Assembly (NCBI GenBank): GCA_029268065.1
Contig: JAJUHC010000021.1
Location: 1 to 48,238 of the forward strand
Direction: 5' to 3'
DNA from: Clostridiales bacterium
GTDB lineage: Bacteria; Bacillota; Clostridia; Oscillospirales; Oscillospiraceae
Length of the DNA: 48,238 bases
Under the pieces are notes generated by a model that was given only the letters and a program-made list of their open reading frames with translations, was not told the origin of the DNA and searched no databases. Both the position numbers and the translations under genes were made by a program. Below are positions 10,748-18,567 of this stretch, in pieces (the first letter of the stretch is position 1; each line of letters begins with the position of its first letter).

Positions 10748-10960
10748 TTATCCAGCCTCTACGGTGATTTCGGCGCCGCCGCATTTTACGACGTCACCGG
10801 GGCGTATTTTTCTGCCCCTCTGCGTGCAGACCTCGCCGTTGACGGAAACCAAGCCGTCCTGAACGATAGTCTTTGCGTCTCCGCCGGTTTCAGCCATGCC
10901 GCTGAACTTTAAAAGAGCGTCAAGCTTAATAAAATCCGTGCTTATTTTTACTGTTTCCAT
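10748..10960 (-). CDS. yaaA: S4-domain RNA-binding protein YaaA
   Basis: A 70-residue S4-like protein. The core ITTD-type start ISTDFIKLDALLKFSG, then ETGGDAKTIVQDGLVSVNGEVCTQRGRKIRPGD, is the small RNA-binding S4 fold. YaaA is placed between dnaN and recF in most Firmicutes and has been linked to ribosome assembly or RNA binding. That is family knowledge, not visible here. The gene sits 32 bases after dnaN and is followed by recF after one base. Confidence 0.9.
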   Translation of the reverse strand: METVKISTDFIKLDALLKFSGMAETGGDAKTIVQDGLVSVNGEVCTQRGRKIRPGDVVKCGGAEITVEAG

Positions 10961-10992
10961 AAATACGCCCTTCGCCGAAGCAAAAGCCTCGT

Positions 10993-12108
10993 TTATTCGC
11001 CCGCCTTGAGCCTTACAGGCAATATCATATAAAGAAAATTCTGAGCGCCCTCCGAGGGAATAATAACACAGGGAGAAATCCCGCTGCTGAGTAAAATCCG
11101 CAGAATGTCCGCGGGAGCAGCCTTAAGGGCGTCGAGCAGGTAACGGTTATTGAAACCGATTTCAAGACCGTTCGCCGAACCCTTCATCTCGCATTCGTCG
11201 GAGGCTCTTCCGAGCGCGGTCACGCTCTGCATTTTGATCTTCCCGTCCCCGAACACGCATTTTACCGGGCTTTTCAGCCTGTCGTTGATTATCAGCGAAA
11301 CGCGCTCTATGCTGTTCATAAAGTCTATCCTGTCAACCTCGACGGTGAAGGAGGCGTTCTGGGGTATCGCCTGCCTGTAATTCAGGAATTCTCCCTCCAG
11401 ACGGCGCGATATTAGCTCGGTGTCATCTATCGTAAACAGTATGTGTCTCGAGCCCAGGGTTATTTTGAGCGGCTTCTCGGTATCGTCCGCTATCTTTTCG
11501 ACCTCCATAAGAGCCGAACCCGGAACAACGAAGCTGCCCTTTGTGATTTCCGAACTCTCAAGAGGCTCCCGGCGCATGGCGAGCCGGTATCCGTCGACAG
11601 ATACGACGGTCAGCACCCCGCCTTCTATTTCGAAAAGGCTTCCTGTGTGTATGGGCCGAGATTCGTTGTCGCTGATGGCGAATTTTGTTTCGGAAATCAT
11701 CGAGCGCATCACGCTCTGCGGAACCGTAATGGAGCTTTGATAGTCGACAACAGGCATTTCCGGATAGTCCTCGGCGCTTGATCCCATTATCTCAAAAACG
11801 CTCATTGCGCAGCTCAGCGTAACGTTCAGCTGATCGCTGGACGAAAAGGTCAGAAAATCGTCGGGCATGCGGCGGACAATATCGCCGAACAGGCGGGCGT
11901 TGAGAACGACGGAGCCTATGTCGGAAACGTCAGCCGGTATTTTCGTCCTGATGCCCGTTTTAAGGTCGTAGCCCGAGATTGTGACAAAATCGTCCTTAGC
12001 CTCGATAAGCAGCCCCTCAAGAGAAGGAATGGTGCTTTTCGCGGCGGCGGCGTGAGAGGCTGTGCTTATGGCATTTTGAAGAAGGTATTTTTCGCATGAG
12101 AACTTCAC
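10993..12108 (-). CDS. dnaN: DNA polymerase III beta subunit (sliding clamp)
   Basis: The ring-shaped clamp that tethers polymerase III to DNA. The 371-residue product begins MKFSCEKYLLQNAISTASHA and has three repeated clamp domains. It includes EGLLIEAKDDFVTISGYDL in domain I and ends YMILPVRL, matching the usual MPxRL C-terminus that forms the partner-binding pocket. The start is GTG, preceded by AAAGGG. The 237 bases to dnaA hold the candidate oriC. The length is standard. Confidence 0.96.
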   Translation of the reverse strand: MKFSCEKYLLQNAISTASHAAAAKSTIPSLEGLLIEAKDDFVTISGYDLKTGIRTKIPADVSDIGSVVLNARLFGDIVRRMPDDFLTFSSSDQLNVTLSCAMSVFEIMGSSAEDYPEMPVVDYQSSITVPQSVMRSMISETKFAISDNESRPIHTGSLFEIEGGVLTVVSVDGYRLAMRREPLESSEITKGSFVVPGSALMEVEKIADDTEKPLKITLGSRHILFTIDDTELISRRLEGEFLNYRQAIPQNASFTVEVDRIDFMNSIERVSLIINDRLKSPVKCVFGDGKIKMQSVTALGRASDECEMKGSANGLEIGFNNRYLLDALKAAPADILRILLSSGISPCVIIPSEGAQNFLYMILPVRLKAGE

Positions 12109-12119
12109 GATATCAACCC

Positions 12120-12344
12120 TTTCAAGAAAAAAATCGTTTTTTCAATAATGAAGAAATAAATAATATGTTTAGTAGATATAGACGTAGGAGGATTTTTTGT
12201 GGAAAACCCGAAAAAACATAGACGCCGGGCGGTTTTTGACTGTTGAGCAAAATGTGGAAGGAATTTATTGAATCCACAGCGAAAAAGCACAGAAAAGTTT
12301 TCCACAGCGAAATGTCAAGATTTCCACCTTCGTCTGTGGATAAG
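12120..12344. other. oriC: Candidate chromosomal origin oriC (dnaA-dnaN interval)
   Basis: Bases 12120-12180 are strongly AT-rich and are a candidate unwinding element. Reading leftward on the minus strand, a DnaA box TTTTCCACA (12198-12206) is followed by a short spacer. Then comes a CTA-rich run (12170-12187, CTACGTCTATATCTACTA), which resembles the DnaA-trio element of the bacterial core unwinding region. Other boxes are an exact TTATCCACA (minus strand, 12335-12343) and TTTTCCACA (plus, 12298-12306). Weaker 7-of-9 matches lie at 12253-12261 and 12270-12278. Gene direction on each side mostly points away from here, as expected for an origin. Whether a second box cluster exists upstream of dnaA is unclear; I saw none there. 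Confidence 0.7.
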
Positions 12345-12345
12345 C

Positions 12346-13665
12346 TTACATTTTTTTGGCGGTGATATTTGCTTTAATATCCCTGATGGTGTCCATAAAC
12401 TGGGGTGATTTCGACATCTGCTTTTCAATCTGCTGAACCGAGTTGATTACCGTTGAGTGATCGCGGTTTCCGTGAATGGATCCTATCTCCTTGAGCGGTA
12501 TGTCAAGCATGACGCGCATAAGGTACATGGACACCTGCCGGGCCGTTACGGTGTCGCGCGTGCGGCTCTGGCTTTTTATATCGTCCACCGTTACGGCAAA
12601 GTAGGAGGCGGTTTCCTCGAGTATTATGTCGGGAGTCGGGGCGAAGGTTTTCTTGATTTCGCTTATGGTCCGGTCTATCATTTCCCTGTTGATTTCGCCG
12701 TGCATCAAGTCGCGGTACGCGATGAGCTTTTTCACGAGACCCTCTATCTGTCTCACATTTGAGGTGACGTTCTCGGAAATGTAGTTGTAATATTCCTCAG
12801 TCAGAACAAGTCCGAACTGTGCGGACTTGTTTTTAATGATAGCGACCCGCGTTTCGTAGTCCGGCGGCTGTATGTCGGCAAGGAGGCCGCTTTCAAATCT
12901 TGTGCGGAGCCTGTCCTCCAGACGGAGAATGTCCATCGGCGGACGGTCCGACGTCAGCACTATCTGCTTGCCCGCGTCGTGCAGGGTGTTGAAGGTGTGG
13001 AAAAATTCCTCCTGAGTCTGCACCTTGCCCGCTATGAACTGTATATCGTCAACAAGCAGAAGATCAACCTCGCGGTATTTTTCGCGGAACTCGACCATCC
13101 TGTTCGTCTGGATGGCGGAAATGAGCTCGTTCGTAAAATCCTCGCCCCTGACGTAGAGCGTTCGGTAGTCGGGAAACGAGCGCTGAACGACGTTGCAGAT
13201 AGCGTAAAGAAGGTGCGTTTTGCCGAGACCCGAGTCTCCGTAAATGAAGAGCGGGTTATAGGCGGACGCGGGGGACTCGGCGACGGCCCTTGCGGCTGCG
13301 TGAGCAAACTTATTCGAAGGACCGACAATGAATTTTTCAAAGGTAAAGCACTTTCCGTTATAGGATTCGCTCCGGTCAATGGCTTTAGAGGATTTGTAGC
13401 TGGCGTACTCCTTTTGCGTCAGAACAAGCAGATCGAAATCTCCAGAGAAAATCTCGCGGAGGGCCGCCTTGATGGTTTCTGAAAAGCGCCCCACTATGAC
13501 GTCATGTTTAAAATCGGTTGGATCGTTGACAGAATATATGACCAAAAGGGAATCCTTAAGGTCAACGGCAATGCAATCGTCAAACCATGTTGTAATGGAA
13601 GTAGGGGTCAAATCGCGGCTCAATATTTCAAGGACTCTCGACCAGACGTCTGAGGCAGAATTCAT
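12346..13665 (-). CDS. dnaA: Chromosomal replication initiator DnaA
   Basis: DnaA binds oriC boxes and melts the origin using ATP. The 439-residue product has an N-terminal DnaB/SirA-interaction domain (VWSRVLEILSRDLTPTSITTWF). Its AAA+ Walker A is GDSGLGKTHLL, the Walker B is LLVDDIQFI, and the DNA-binding signature is GNRDHSTVINSVQQI near the C-terminus. The ATG at 13665 (MNSASDVW) is chosen. The longer frame would need a TTG start and adds 26 residues unlike DnaA. The ribosome-binding site is weak. rpmH, the usual divergent neighbour, is absent. A thpR gene occupies that place. Confidence 0.96.
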   Translation of the reverse strand: MNSASDVWSRVLEILSRDLTPTSITTWFDDCIAVDLKDSLLVIYSVNDPTDFKHDVIVGRFSETIKAALREIFSGDFDLLVLTQKEYASYKSSKAIDRSESYNGKCFTFEKFIVGPSNKFAHAAARAVAESPASAYNPLFIYGDSGLGKTHLLYAICNVVQRSFPDYRTLYVRGEDFTNELISAIQTNRMVEFREKYREVDLLLVDDIQFIAGKVQTQEEFFHTFNTLHDAGKQIVLTSDRPPMDILRLEDRLRTRFESGLLADIQPPDYETRVAIIKNKSAQFGLVLTEEYYNYISENVTSNVRQIEGLVKKLIAYRDLMHGEINREMIDRTISEIKKTFAPTPDIILEETASYFAVTVDDIKSQSRTRDTVTARQVSMYLMRVMLDIPLKEIGSIHGNRDHSTVINSVQQIEKQMSKSPQFMDTIRDIKANITAKKM

Positions 13666-13933
13666 TTTTATACAGCCAGTCCTTTCCTTTTCGGCGGTCA
13701 GCCTGTTATGTTTGCCGCCGGATTTTTCATATGTAAAAGACAAAAAATACTATTCTTTTACCAAGTCCTTAAACTACCACATTATATCAAGACCGGCGCT
13801 TAAAAGCAAGCGAAAGCAGCCGTTTAATGATGTTTGGAGTGTAAAATAAATCTTTTGTAGTGTATAATAATCACAAAGCAGCCGTTGCTCCGCTCGCGCG
13901 GAGTCCTGGATTTTTTATAAGGAGGGGCTTGAT

Positions 13934-14467
13934 GTGCGCCTATTTGTTGCGGTAAATTTCGACGAAAAAACAAAAAATATGATAGCGAGGACAAAGGGTG
14001 AGCTTCAGAAGGTCGCAGAAAAAGGGAGCTTTACCCGCATTGGGAACCTCCATATGACTTTGCAGTTTATCGGGGAGACGGAAAGGATTTCTCAGGCGGA
14101 GGATGCCGTGGCCGCCGTGGACTTTGAAAGCTTTTTCATCACCTTCGACCGTATATCATCCTTCAGGCGGCAGGGATCGGAGCTGTGCTGGCTAGGCGTT
14201 TCGGATGAGAGGGAGCTTGCGCGTCTTTCGTCGGCGGTGGGGGCCGAGCTTAAAAGAAGGGGCTTCAGGCTGGAGGAGAGACCCTTTGCGGCGCATTTGA
14301 CGCTCGGAAGGGGAGTTGTGTTCAAAAACGGCTGCGGTTACGACAGGATTAAGCTGCCCGCGGGCATGGGAGCCGCCGTTGAGAGGATCAGTCTTATGAA
14401 GTCCGAGAGAATAAAGGGCATTTTGACTTACAGCGAAATTTACGGCAAAAACGCCTCAAATCTATAA
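13934..14467 (+). CDS. thpR: RNA 2',3'-cyclic phosphodiesterase (2H family)
   Basis: A 177-residue member of the 2H phosphoesterase superfamily (former 2'-5' RNA ligase), which hydrolyses RNA 2',3'-cyclic phosphates. The two HxTx catalytic motifs are plain: HMTL about 40 residues in, and HLTL in the C-terminal half. The start is GTG with GGAGGGG upstream. It is divergent from dnaA, 268 bases away. No operon partner follows on this strand. The physiological role in bacteria is uncertain. Confidence 0.88.
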   Translation: MRLFVAVNFDEKTKNMIARTKGELQKVAEKGSFTRIGNLHMTLQFIGETERISQAEDAVAAVDFESFFITFDRISSFRRQGSELCWLGVSDERELARLSSAVGAELKRRGFRLEERPFAAHLTLGRGVVFKNGCGYDRIKLPAGMGAAVERISLMKSERIKGILTYSEIYGKNASNL

Positions 14468-14545
14468 TTCCCGTGAGCCGCCGCTACGGTGAGCGGGCGG
14501 CGTGTGGGCCTTGAGGGCGGTTCGCGATATAACTCCGCAAAAACC

Positions 14546-14572
14546 GAAGGGCGGGGAAAACCCCGGCCCTTC
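14546..14572. terminator. Hairpin between convergent thpR and hpf
   Basis: GAAGGGC-GGGG pairs with CCCC-GGCCCTTC around AAAA with one bulged base. It is strong and GC-rich, between two convergent genes. The T-runs are poor, so efficiency is uncertain. Confidence 0.55.
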
Positions 14573-14589
14573 GTGTGAAATAATTAATA

Positions 14590-15120
14590 TCAGTTGTCGC
14601 TTTCGATGAGACCGTAACCCCCGCCTTTTCTGCGGTAAACGACGGCGAACGCCGCGTTGTTGTCATGATTTCTGAACACAAAAAATTCGTGTCCCAGAAG
14701 ATTCATTTGCAAGATGGCTTCCTCCGCCGTCATGGGCTTTATGGCGAACCGCTTTGTGCGGATAATATCGAAGGCCTCGTCCTCGTCCCTTTCGGCGCTC
14801 TGCCTGAATTCCTTATCAACTATGCCGTCCCGCAGCCTCTTTTCAAGCCGTGATTTGTTTTTGCGGATCTGCTGCTCGATTGTGGCAACTGCAGAGTCAA
14901 CGGATGCATACATATCGCCGGTAGTTTCGGTTGCGCGGTAGATCATCCCGTTGTTGCGTATGGTTACCTCAGCCGTATCCCTTCCGCGGACCGTACTGAA
15001 AGTCACGAACGCATCAGACTCCCCTTTAAAAAAGCGGTCAAGCTTACCGATCTTTTTTTCTGCGTAAGGCTGCAGATCATCCTTTGCTTGAGCCCTTTTT
15101 TCCGTAAAAACGAACTTCAT
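14590..15120 (-). CDS. hpf: Ribosome hibernation promoting factor, long form
   Basis: Long HPF dimerises 70S ribosomes into inactive 100S particles in stationary phase. The 176-residue protein has an N-terminal beta-alpha ribosome-binding domain (residues 1 to about 100, with KKIGKLDRFF and AEVTIRNNG). After a charged linker comes the C-terminal dimerisation domain (about 125-176), with IIRTKRFAIKPMTAEEAILQMNLLGHEFFVFRN. AAGGAG precedes the ATG. A -10-like TATAGT lies upstream near 15200. It is monocistronic. Confidence 0.95.
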   Translation of the reverse strand: MKFVFTEKRAQAKDDLQPYAEKKIGKLDRFFKGESDAFVTFSTVRGRDTAEVTIRNNGMIYRATETTGDMYASVDSAVATIEQQIRKNKSRLEKRLRDGIVDKEFRQSAERDEDEAFDIIRTKRFAIKPMTAEEAILQMNLLGHEFFVFRNHDNNAAFAVVYRRKGGGYGLIESDN

Positions 15121-15290
15121 GGCGCACTCTCCTTTTGCGGTTTTCCGCCGCAGTATTTTCAGGAAAGGCGGGGGCGGATAGCCTCCGCCTTTCTTAAACT
15201 ATAACATAAACGGAGAAAAAAATAAAGAAATTTTTGTGAATAATGCGAAAATAGGGTTGTTTTTATTAGTAAAAAATTAAGCTAATAAAC

Positions 15291-15322
15291 AAAAAAGACT
15301 GGCATTGCCAGCAATGCCAGTC
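15291..15322 (-). terminator. Intrinsic terminator after the HEAT-like gene
   Basis: A 12-bp perfect stem (15297-15308 with 15311-15322, 2-base loop) followed on the minus strand by six T residues (15291-15296). Confidence 0.85.
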
Positions 15323-15338
15323 TTTGGATGCAAAAATG

Positions 15339-15947
15339 TCACAGAAGCGCTTCGATCTGCTTTTTCGTCTTTTTGTCCAGCGTTTCTCCGGATAGCGCGC
15401 TGAGTATATACCCCTCGGCCTCCTCGGTTTTTCGGGTTTTTCGGATTTCAAGCAAAACGTTGAGGATGTCCAGCAAAATCGGCTTTCTCATCGTTTCGCG
15501 AAGCGCGGAAACGTCGATCTTCATGAGCGCTTCGGAAATTCTTCCGCAGAGCGCAGGCTGGGCTGCCGCAATTTTGCCGAGGGACTGAATGGTCTGGCGG
15601 ACCGTAATGGGCTTTTCGTCGTTAAGCTGAGCGAGATAATCGTCCAGCGTTTCTTCCATCCTGCCGACGGAATCCCACTTCGCGTTTTCGGCGATAAGCA
15701 TGGCCCCTATGCTTCGCTGATAGGAATTGTCGCTTTTAAGCTTGCTCCGAAAAGTGTCCCAGAACGGAAAAACGTCTCCGGACTGGGAGGATCTGTGCTG
15801 AAGCAGAAGAAATGCCTGATAGCGCAGGTTGTCCTCTTTTAAGGACAGCCACTCCACAAGCAGGGCAATGTCCTCGTTGCTCAGAAGCCTTGCCGCTTCC
15901 TGCAGATTGCTCTTCCCGATAGACATCATGCTCTCAAAAGTTATCAT
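15339..15947 (-). CDS. Alpha-helical HEAT-repeat-like protein
   Basis: A 202-residue protein made of repeated amphipathic helices of about 30-40 residues (for example EDIALLVEWLSL, RYQAFLLLQH, SYQRSIGAMLIAENAK, TVRQTIQSLGKIAAAQP, KPILLDILNVLLEIRK). This is like HEAT or armadillo repeats that act as protein scaffolds. No catalytic motif is visible. The ATG at 15947 is preferred because GGAGGG precedes it; a longer frame starts at TTG. The product has no signal peptide or membrane segment, so it is likely cytoplasmic. The gene stands alone with its own terminator. I do not recognise a named family. Confidence 0.7.
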   Translation of the reverse strand: MITFESMMSIGKSNLQEAARLLSNEDIALLVEWLSLKEDNLRYQAFLLLQHRSSQSGDVFPFWDTFRSKLKSDNSYQRSIGAMLIAENAKWDSVGRMEETLDDYLAQLNDEKPITVRQTIQSLGKIAAAQPALCGRISEALMKIDVSALRETMRKPILLDILNVLLEIRKTRKTEEAEGYILSALSGETLDKKTKKQIEALL

Positions 15948-16040
15948 CCTGCCCTCCAAAATTCCGATTAATAATTTGCTCTGACATATCCGATTCGATC
16001 CAAAGCCTCACATGAGCATATCACAAATACTGTAAAAATA

Positions 16041-16072
16041 AAAGGATTTATGCATTTTCGCATAAATCCTTT
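16041..16072. terminator. Bidirectional intrinsic terminator
   Basis: AAAGGATTTATGC (16041-16053) pairs with GCATAAATCCTTT (16060-16072) around a 6-base loop. The minus strand then runs into TTTTATTTTTAC. It lies just after the MFS gene stop. Confidence 0.85.
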
Positions 16073-16088
16073 TTGACAAGAGGTTTCC

Positions 16089-17351
16089 TTACATATCGAA
16101 GGCCTCGAGGTCGATATTGTTTTGGGCCATATACCTTTCGTAGCTGAGAGTGATCAAAGCGGACAATATCGTTCCGGCGACGGCCATGACGGCCATCAAA
16201 AGGCAGATTGACAGGTAAGAATGTGTCGCGTCAAACAAAGCTCCGGCAATCGTGCTGCCGAACGAGGCGATTATCAGGTTGGAGGTGGTTATCGAAAAAT
16301 TAACGGGGTAGTTTGCGCTTCCGAAGTAAGAGTTAGTAAAGGCCGAGTTGGTCGGCGTAACGCCGCCGTAGGATAGCCCTCCGAGGATAAAGCCTAATAT
16401 AAGCAGCGGAAAGTTTTTCGTTACGAGGGCGGACGTAAGAATCGCCGCGGTAACGATAAAGCCGAGGTTTATAGTCCTCATGGTAAGGCGGCGGCCGAAT
16501 TTGTCAAAAGAAATGCCCGCGAGTATTCGGCCCATGCCGTTAAAAATCGAAACAAGCCCGACCACGGTGGCAATCATGTCCGGTGAAACCGAGGAGTCCA
16601 CCTCTTTGGCTATAAAGCTTGCCTGCGAAATCAGGGCGAGTCCCGCGACCGAAATCGCGATGGCCCAAAGATAAAAGAGCCAGAAGGTTGTTTTTGTAAT
16701 CATTTCCCTGGCCGTAACTTCTATCGAAACGGGGTTTTTGAACAGCTTTTTGGTTCTGCTGGGGAGAGGCGCCTTGAAATCGCCGTCCGGAGCCTTCAGC
16801 AAAAACGAGCAGGCGACAAAAACGGCTGAGATCACTAAGCCCAGGCAGAGGAAAGAGCCCCTCCAGGCGCCTATCGCGTTGGGAGTAAAGCGCTGAAACA
16901 GCTTGCCGACAAAAAAGCTCCCGAAGCCGAAAGCCATCAGCAGCAGCCCGGAGATAAAGCCGGGCTTGTCGGGGTACCAGCAGGCCATGGTGCATATCAC
17001 GCCGTTATACGTGAAGCCCGAGGCAAGTCCGCAAAATACGCCGAAGCCCAGGTAAAGGTCCAGGAGGCTGTCGGCGCGGGAAGAAAAGTAAAAGCCCGCC
17101 AAAAAAAGCACTCCGGAAATCAGCAGATAATAGCGCATCCTGAGCTTTCCGCTAAGCATTCCGCCGACGATGCTTCCGGCGCAAAACATTATCATAACGA
17201 GGGTGAAGGTGAAGGATAGCTGCACCTTGCTCCATTTAATAAACTCTGCCGCAATCGGCGACGACAATACGCTCCAGGAGTAAATCATGCCAGCAAAGAG
17301 CATGACAATCAGAGCGATAAGGGCTTGAAAAGTGCGACTGGATTTTCTCAT
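16089..17351 (-). CDS. OFA-type MFS transporter (oxalate/formate antiporter-like)
   Basis: A 420-residue, 12-helix major facilitator. The N-terminal block ALIVMLFAGMIYSWSVLSSPI and the middle GLASGFTYNGVICTMACWYPDKPGFISGLLLMAFGFGS are typical of the OFA subfamily (OxlT, YhjX and relatives), which carries oxalate, formate, pyruvate or similar anions. A second-half motif FDKFGRR matches the MFS loop signature. GAGGAG lies 5 bases before the ATG. The gene is monocistronic. In an acetogen an oxalate or formate carrier would feed carbon into the Wood-Ljungdahl pathway, but the substrate is inference; many OFA members carry other monocarboxylates. Confidence 0.82.
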   Translation of the reverse strand: MRKSSRTFQALIALIVMLFAGMIYSWSVLSSPIAAEFIKWSKVQLSFTFTLVMIMFCAGSIVGGMLSGKLRMRYYLLISGVLFLAGFYFSSRADSLLDLYLGFGVFCGLASGFTYNGVICTMACWYPDKPGFISGLLLMAFGFGSFFVGKLFQRFTPNAIGAWRGSFLCLGLVISAVFVACSFLLKAPDGDFKAPLPSRTKKLFKNPVSIEVTAREMITKTTFWLFYLWAIAISVAGLALISQASFIAKEVDSSVSPDMIATVVGLVSIFNGMGRILAGISFDKFGRRLTMRTINLGFIVTAAILTSALVTKNFPLLILGFILGGLSYGGVTPTNSAFTNSYFGSANYPVNFSITTSNLIIASFGSTIAGALFDATHSYLSICLLMAVMAVAGTILSALITLSYERYMAQNNIDLEAFDM

Positions 17352-17483
17352 TGTAACTCCTCTTTAACTTTTTTTACAATTTTATCTTAGTAAATCTGTA
17401 AACTTTATACAATAAAAGTATTTCATTTTTTGAAAAAATATTTTGACAATATTGCACAATGCCACCTCTGTAAATTTGTGCAA

Positions 17484-17522
17484 AAAATAGAAAACCCTTC
17501 TTTCAGCAATCGCTGAAAGAAG
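17484..17522 (-). terminator. Terminator of the tRNA cluster
   Basis: CTTCTTTCAGC (17497-17507) pairs with GCTGAAAGAAG (17512-17522). On the minus strand the stem is followed by GGTTTTCTATTTTTTG. It follows the tRNA-Val 3' end by about 8 bases. Confidence 0.8.
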
Positions 17523-17529
17523 TGTTTTC

Positions 17530-17606
17530 TGGTGGAGACTATTGGGCTCGAACCAACGACCTCCTGCGTGTGAAGCAGGCGCTCTGACCAGCTGAGCTAA
17601 GCCTCC
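17530..17606 (-). tRNA. tRNA-Val (CAC)
   Basis: A complete cloverleaf on the minus strand. It starts GGAGGCTTAGCTCAG, with an anticodon stem CCTGC/GCAGG around loop TTCACAC (anticodon CAC). The T arm is GGTTCGAGCCC and the encoded 3' end is ACCA. The acceptor stem has one G-T pair. It is the last of three tRNAs. Confidence 0.93.
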
Positions 17607-17646
17607 GGCAAAAAGGGACGACCGGAAGAAAAAGGACGTCCCGGAC

Positions 17647-17721
17647 TGGTGACGCGTACGGGACTCGAACCCGTGTTACCGCCGTGAAAGGGCGGTGTCT
17701 TAACCGCTTGACCAACGCGCC
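17647..17721 (-). tRNA. tRNA-Glu (TTC)
   Basis: A cloverleaf starting GGCGCGTTGGTCAAG. The anticodon stem is CCGCC/GGCGG with loop CTTTCAC (anticodon TTC). The T loop is GGTTCGAGTCC and CCA is encoded. The spacers to the neighbouring tRNAs are 32 and 40 bases and hold small hairpins. Confidence 0.93.
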
Positions 17722-17753
17722 GTAAACTTGGGGACAGGACGAGCCTGCCCCCC

Positions 17754-17830
17754 TGGTAGCGGCAACTGGATTTGAACCAGTGACACCACGGGTATGAACC
17801 GAGTGCTCTAGCCAACTGAGCTATGCCGCC
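17754..17830 (-). tRNA. tRNA-Met (CAT), elongator type
   Basis: It begins GGCGGCATAGCTCAGTTGG, has loop TTCATAC (anticodon CAT) and ends with an encoded ACCA. It looks like Bacillus elongator tRNA-Met rather than the initiator, since the initiator's three G-C pairs are absent. Position 28-42 is a T-T mismatch in the anticodon stem. A tRNA-Ile2 read by TilS cannot be excluded by eye. Confidence 0.85.
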
Positions 17831-17895
17831 GAGTCGCAGAAATCATTATACTTAAGGCGCATACTCTTGTCAACACAAATTTTATATGCGCTTAA

Positions 17896-17924
17896 TTGAT
17901 TAATTTTCGCATTTATAGTAAAAT
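17896..17924 (+). promoter_or_regulatory. Candidate promoter of the acs operon
   Basis: TTGATT (17896-17901), a 17-base spacer and TAAAAT (17919-17924). The leader to the first gene is about 100 bases and contains a 10-bp stem (17940-17949 with 17977-17987, one bulged G). No cobalamin riboswitch motif was seen. Confidence 0.45.
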
Positions 17925-18030
17925 ATTATTAACCTTGCAGCAAATGCCGATTTTGATGCAAAAAGCGATGACAATACGGCGATTTGCGTGTAAAATAATA
18001 AGAAAATGGGCGCTGTGCCCGGAGGGAAAA

Positions 18031-18564
18031 ATGGCGGATATAAAGAAGGTAATCGAGAAGGCCTTAAACGCTGGCTTTACAGCCGCGGCTCCTCTTGATG
18101 TCGCCACGCTGGAGCTGAGGGAGGATATCAGGGCAAACTGCGCCGAAAACAAATGCGGCATGTATGACAGGTGCTGGTCCTGCCCCCCGGCCTGCGGCGA
18201 TTTGGGCGAGCTCAGGGAAAAGATTAAAAAGTATAAGCAGGGAATAATAGTCCAGACCTACGGCGAGCTTGAGGACGAATTCGACTTTGAAACGACAAGG
18301 GAGCTCATGAAAAAGCATTCGGCCTCCGTAAAAAGGCTTGCCAGGGAGCTTTCGGAGGAGTACGACGTGCTTCCTCTGGGAGCGGGGACCTGCGGGCTCT
18401 GCGAAACCTGCGCCTATCCCGAACCCTGCAGGTTTCCCAAGTTTCAGATTTCCTCCATGGAGGCGTACGGCCTCTTTGTGAGCGACGTGTGCAAGAAAAA
18501 CAATGTGCAGTATTATCACGGTAAAAACACGCAGACCTTTGTGGGCTGCTATTTGCTGGGGTGA
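18031..18564 (+). CDS. DUF2284 Cys-rich metal-binding protein
   Basis: A 177-residue cytoplasmic protein of DUF2284 (predicted metal-binding). It has two cysteine groups. The first, about residues 33-55, runs CAENKCGMYDRCWSCPPACG. The second, about 116-135, runs CGLCETC...EPCRFP. Both are likely to hold an Fe-S cluster or another metal. A C-terminal Cys follows in FVGCYLLG. The ATG at 18031 has GGAGGG 5 bases before it; the 45-codon longer frame lacks such a site. It is the first gene of the operon, 3 bases before the corrinoid reactivator. The function is unknown. Its place suggests work with corrinoid or methyl transfer. Confidence 0.8.
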   Translation: MADIKKVIEKALNAGFTAAAPLDVATLELREDIRANCAENKCGMYDRCWSCPPACGDLGELREKIKKYKQGIIVQTYGELEDEFDFETTRELMKKHSASVKRLARELSEEYDVLPLGAGTCGLCETCAYPEPCRFPKFQISSMEAYGLFVSDVCKKNNVQYYHGKNTQTFVGCYLLG

Positions 18565-18567
18565 GTT

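Noticed and set aside
12105..12305. 66-codon minus-strand frame in the dnaA-dnaN gap
   Set aside because: Its low-complexity, Phe/Ile-rich product comes from AT-rich origin DNA; no ribosome-binding site.
17597..17815. 72-codon frame over the tRNA genes
   Set aside because: It runs through three tRNA genes that fold as full cloverleaves; a coding role is not plausible.
17831..18030. Cobalamin riboswitch before the corrinoid operon
   Set aside because: I looked for the conserved B12-box and receptor-loop motifs and saw none. A short bulged stem is present instead.
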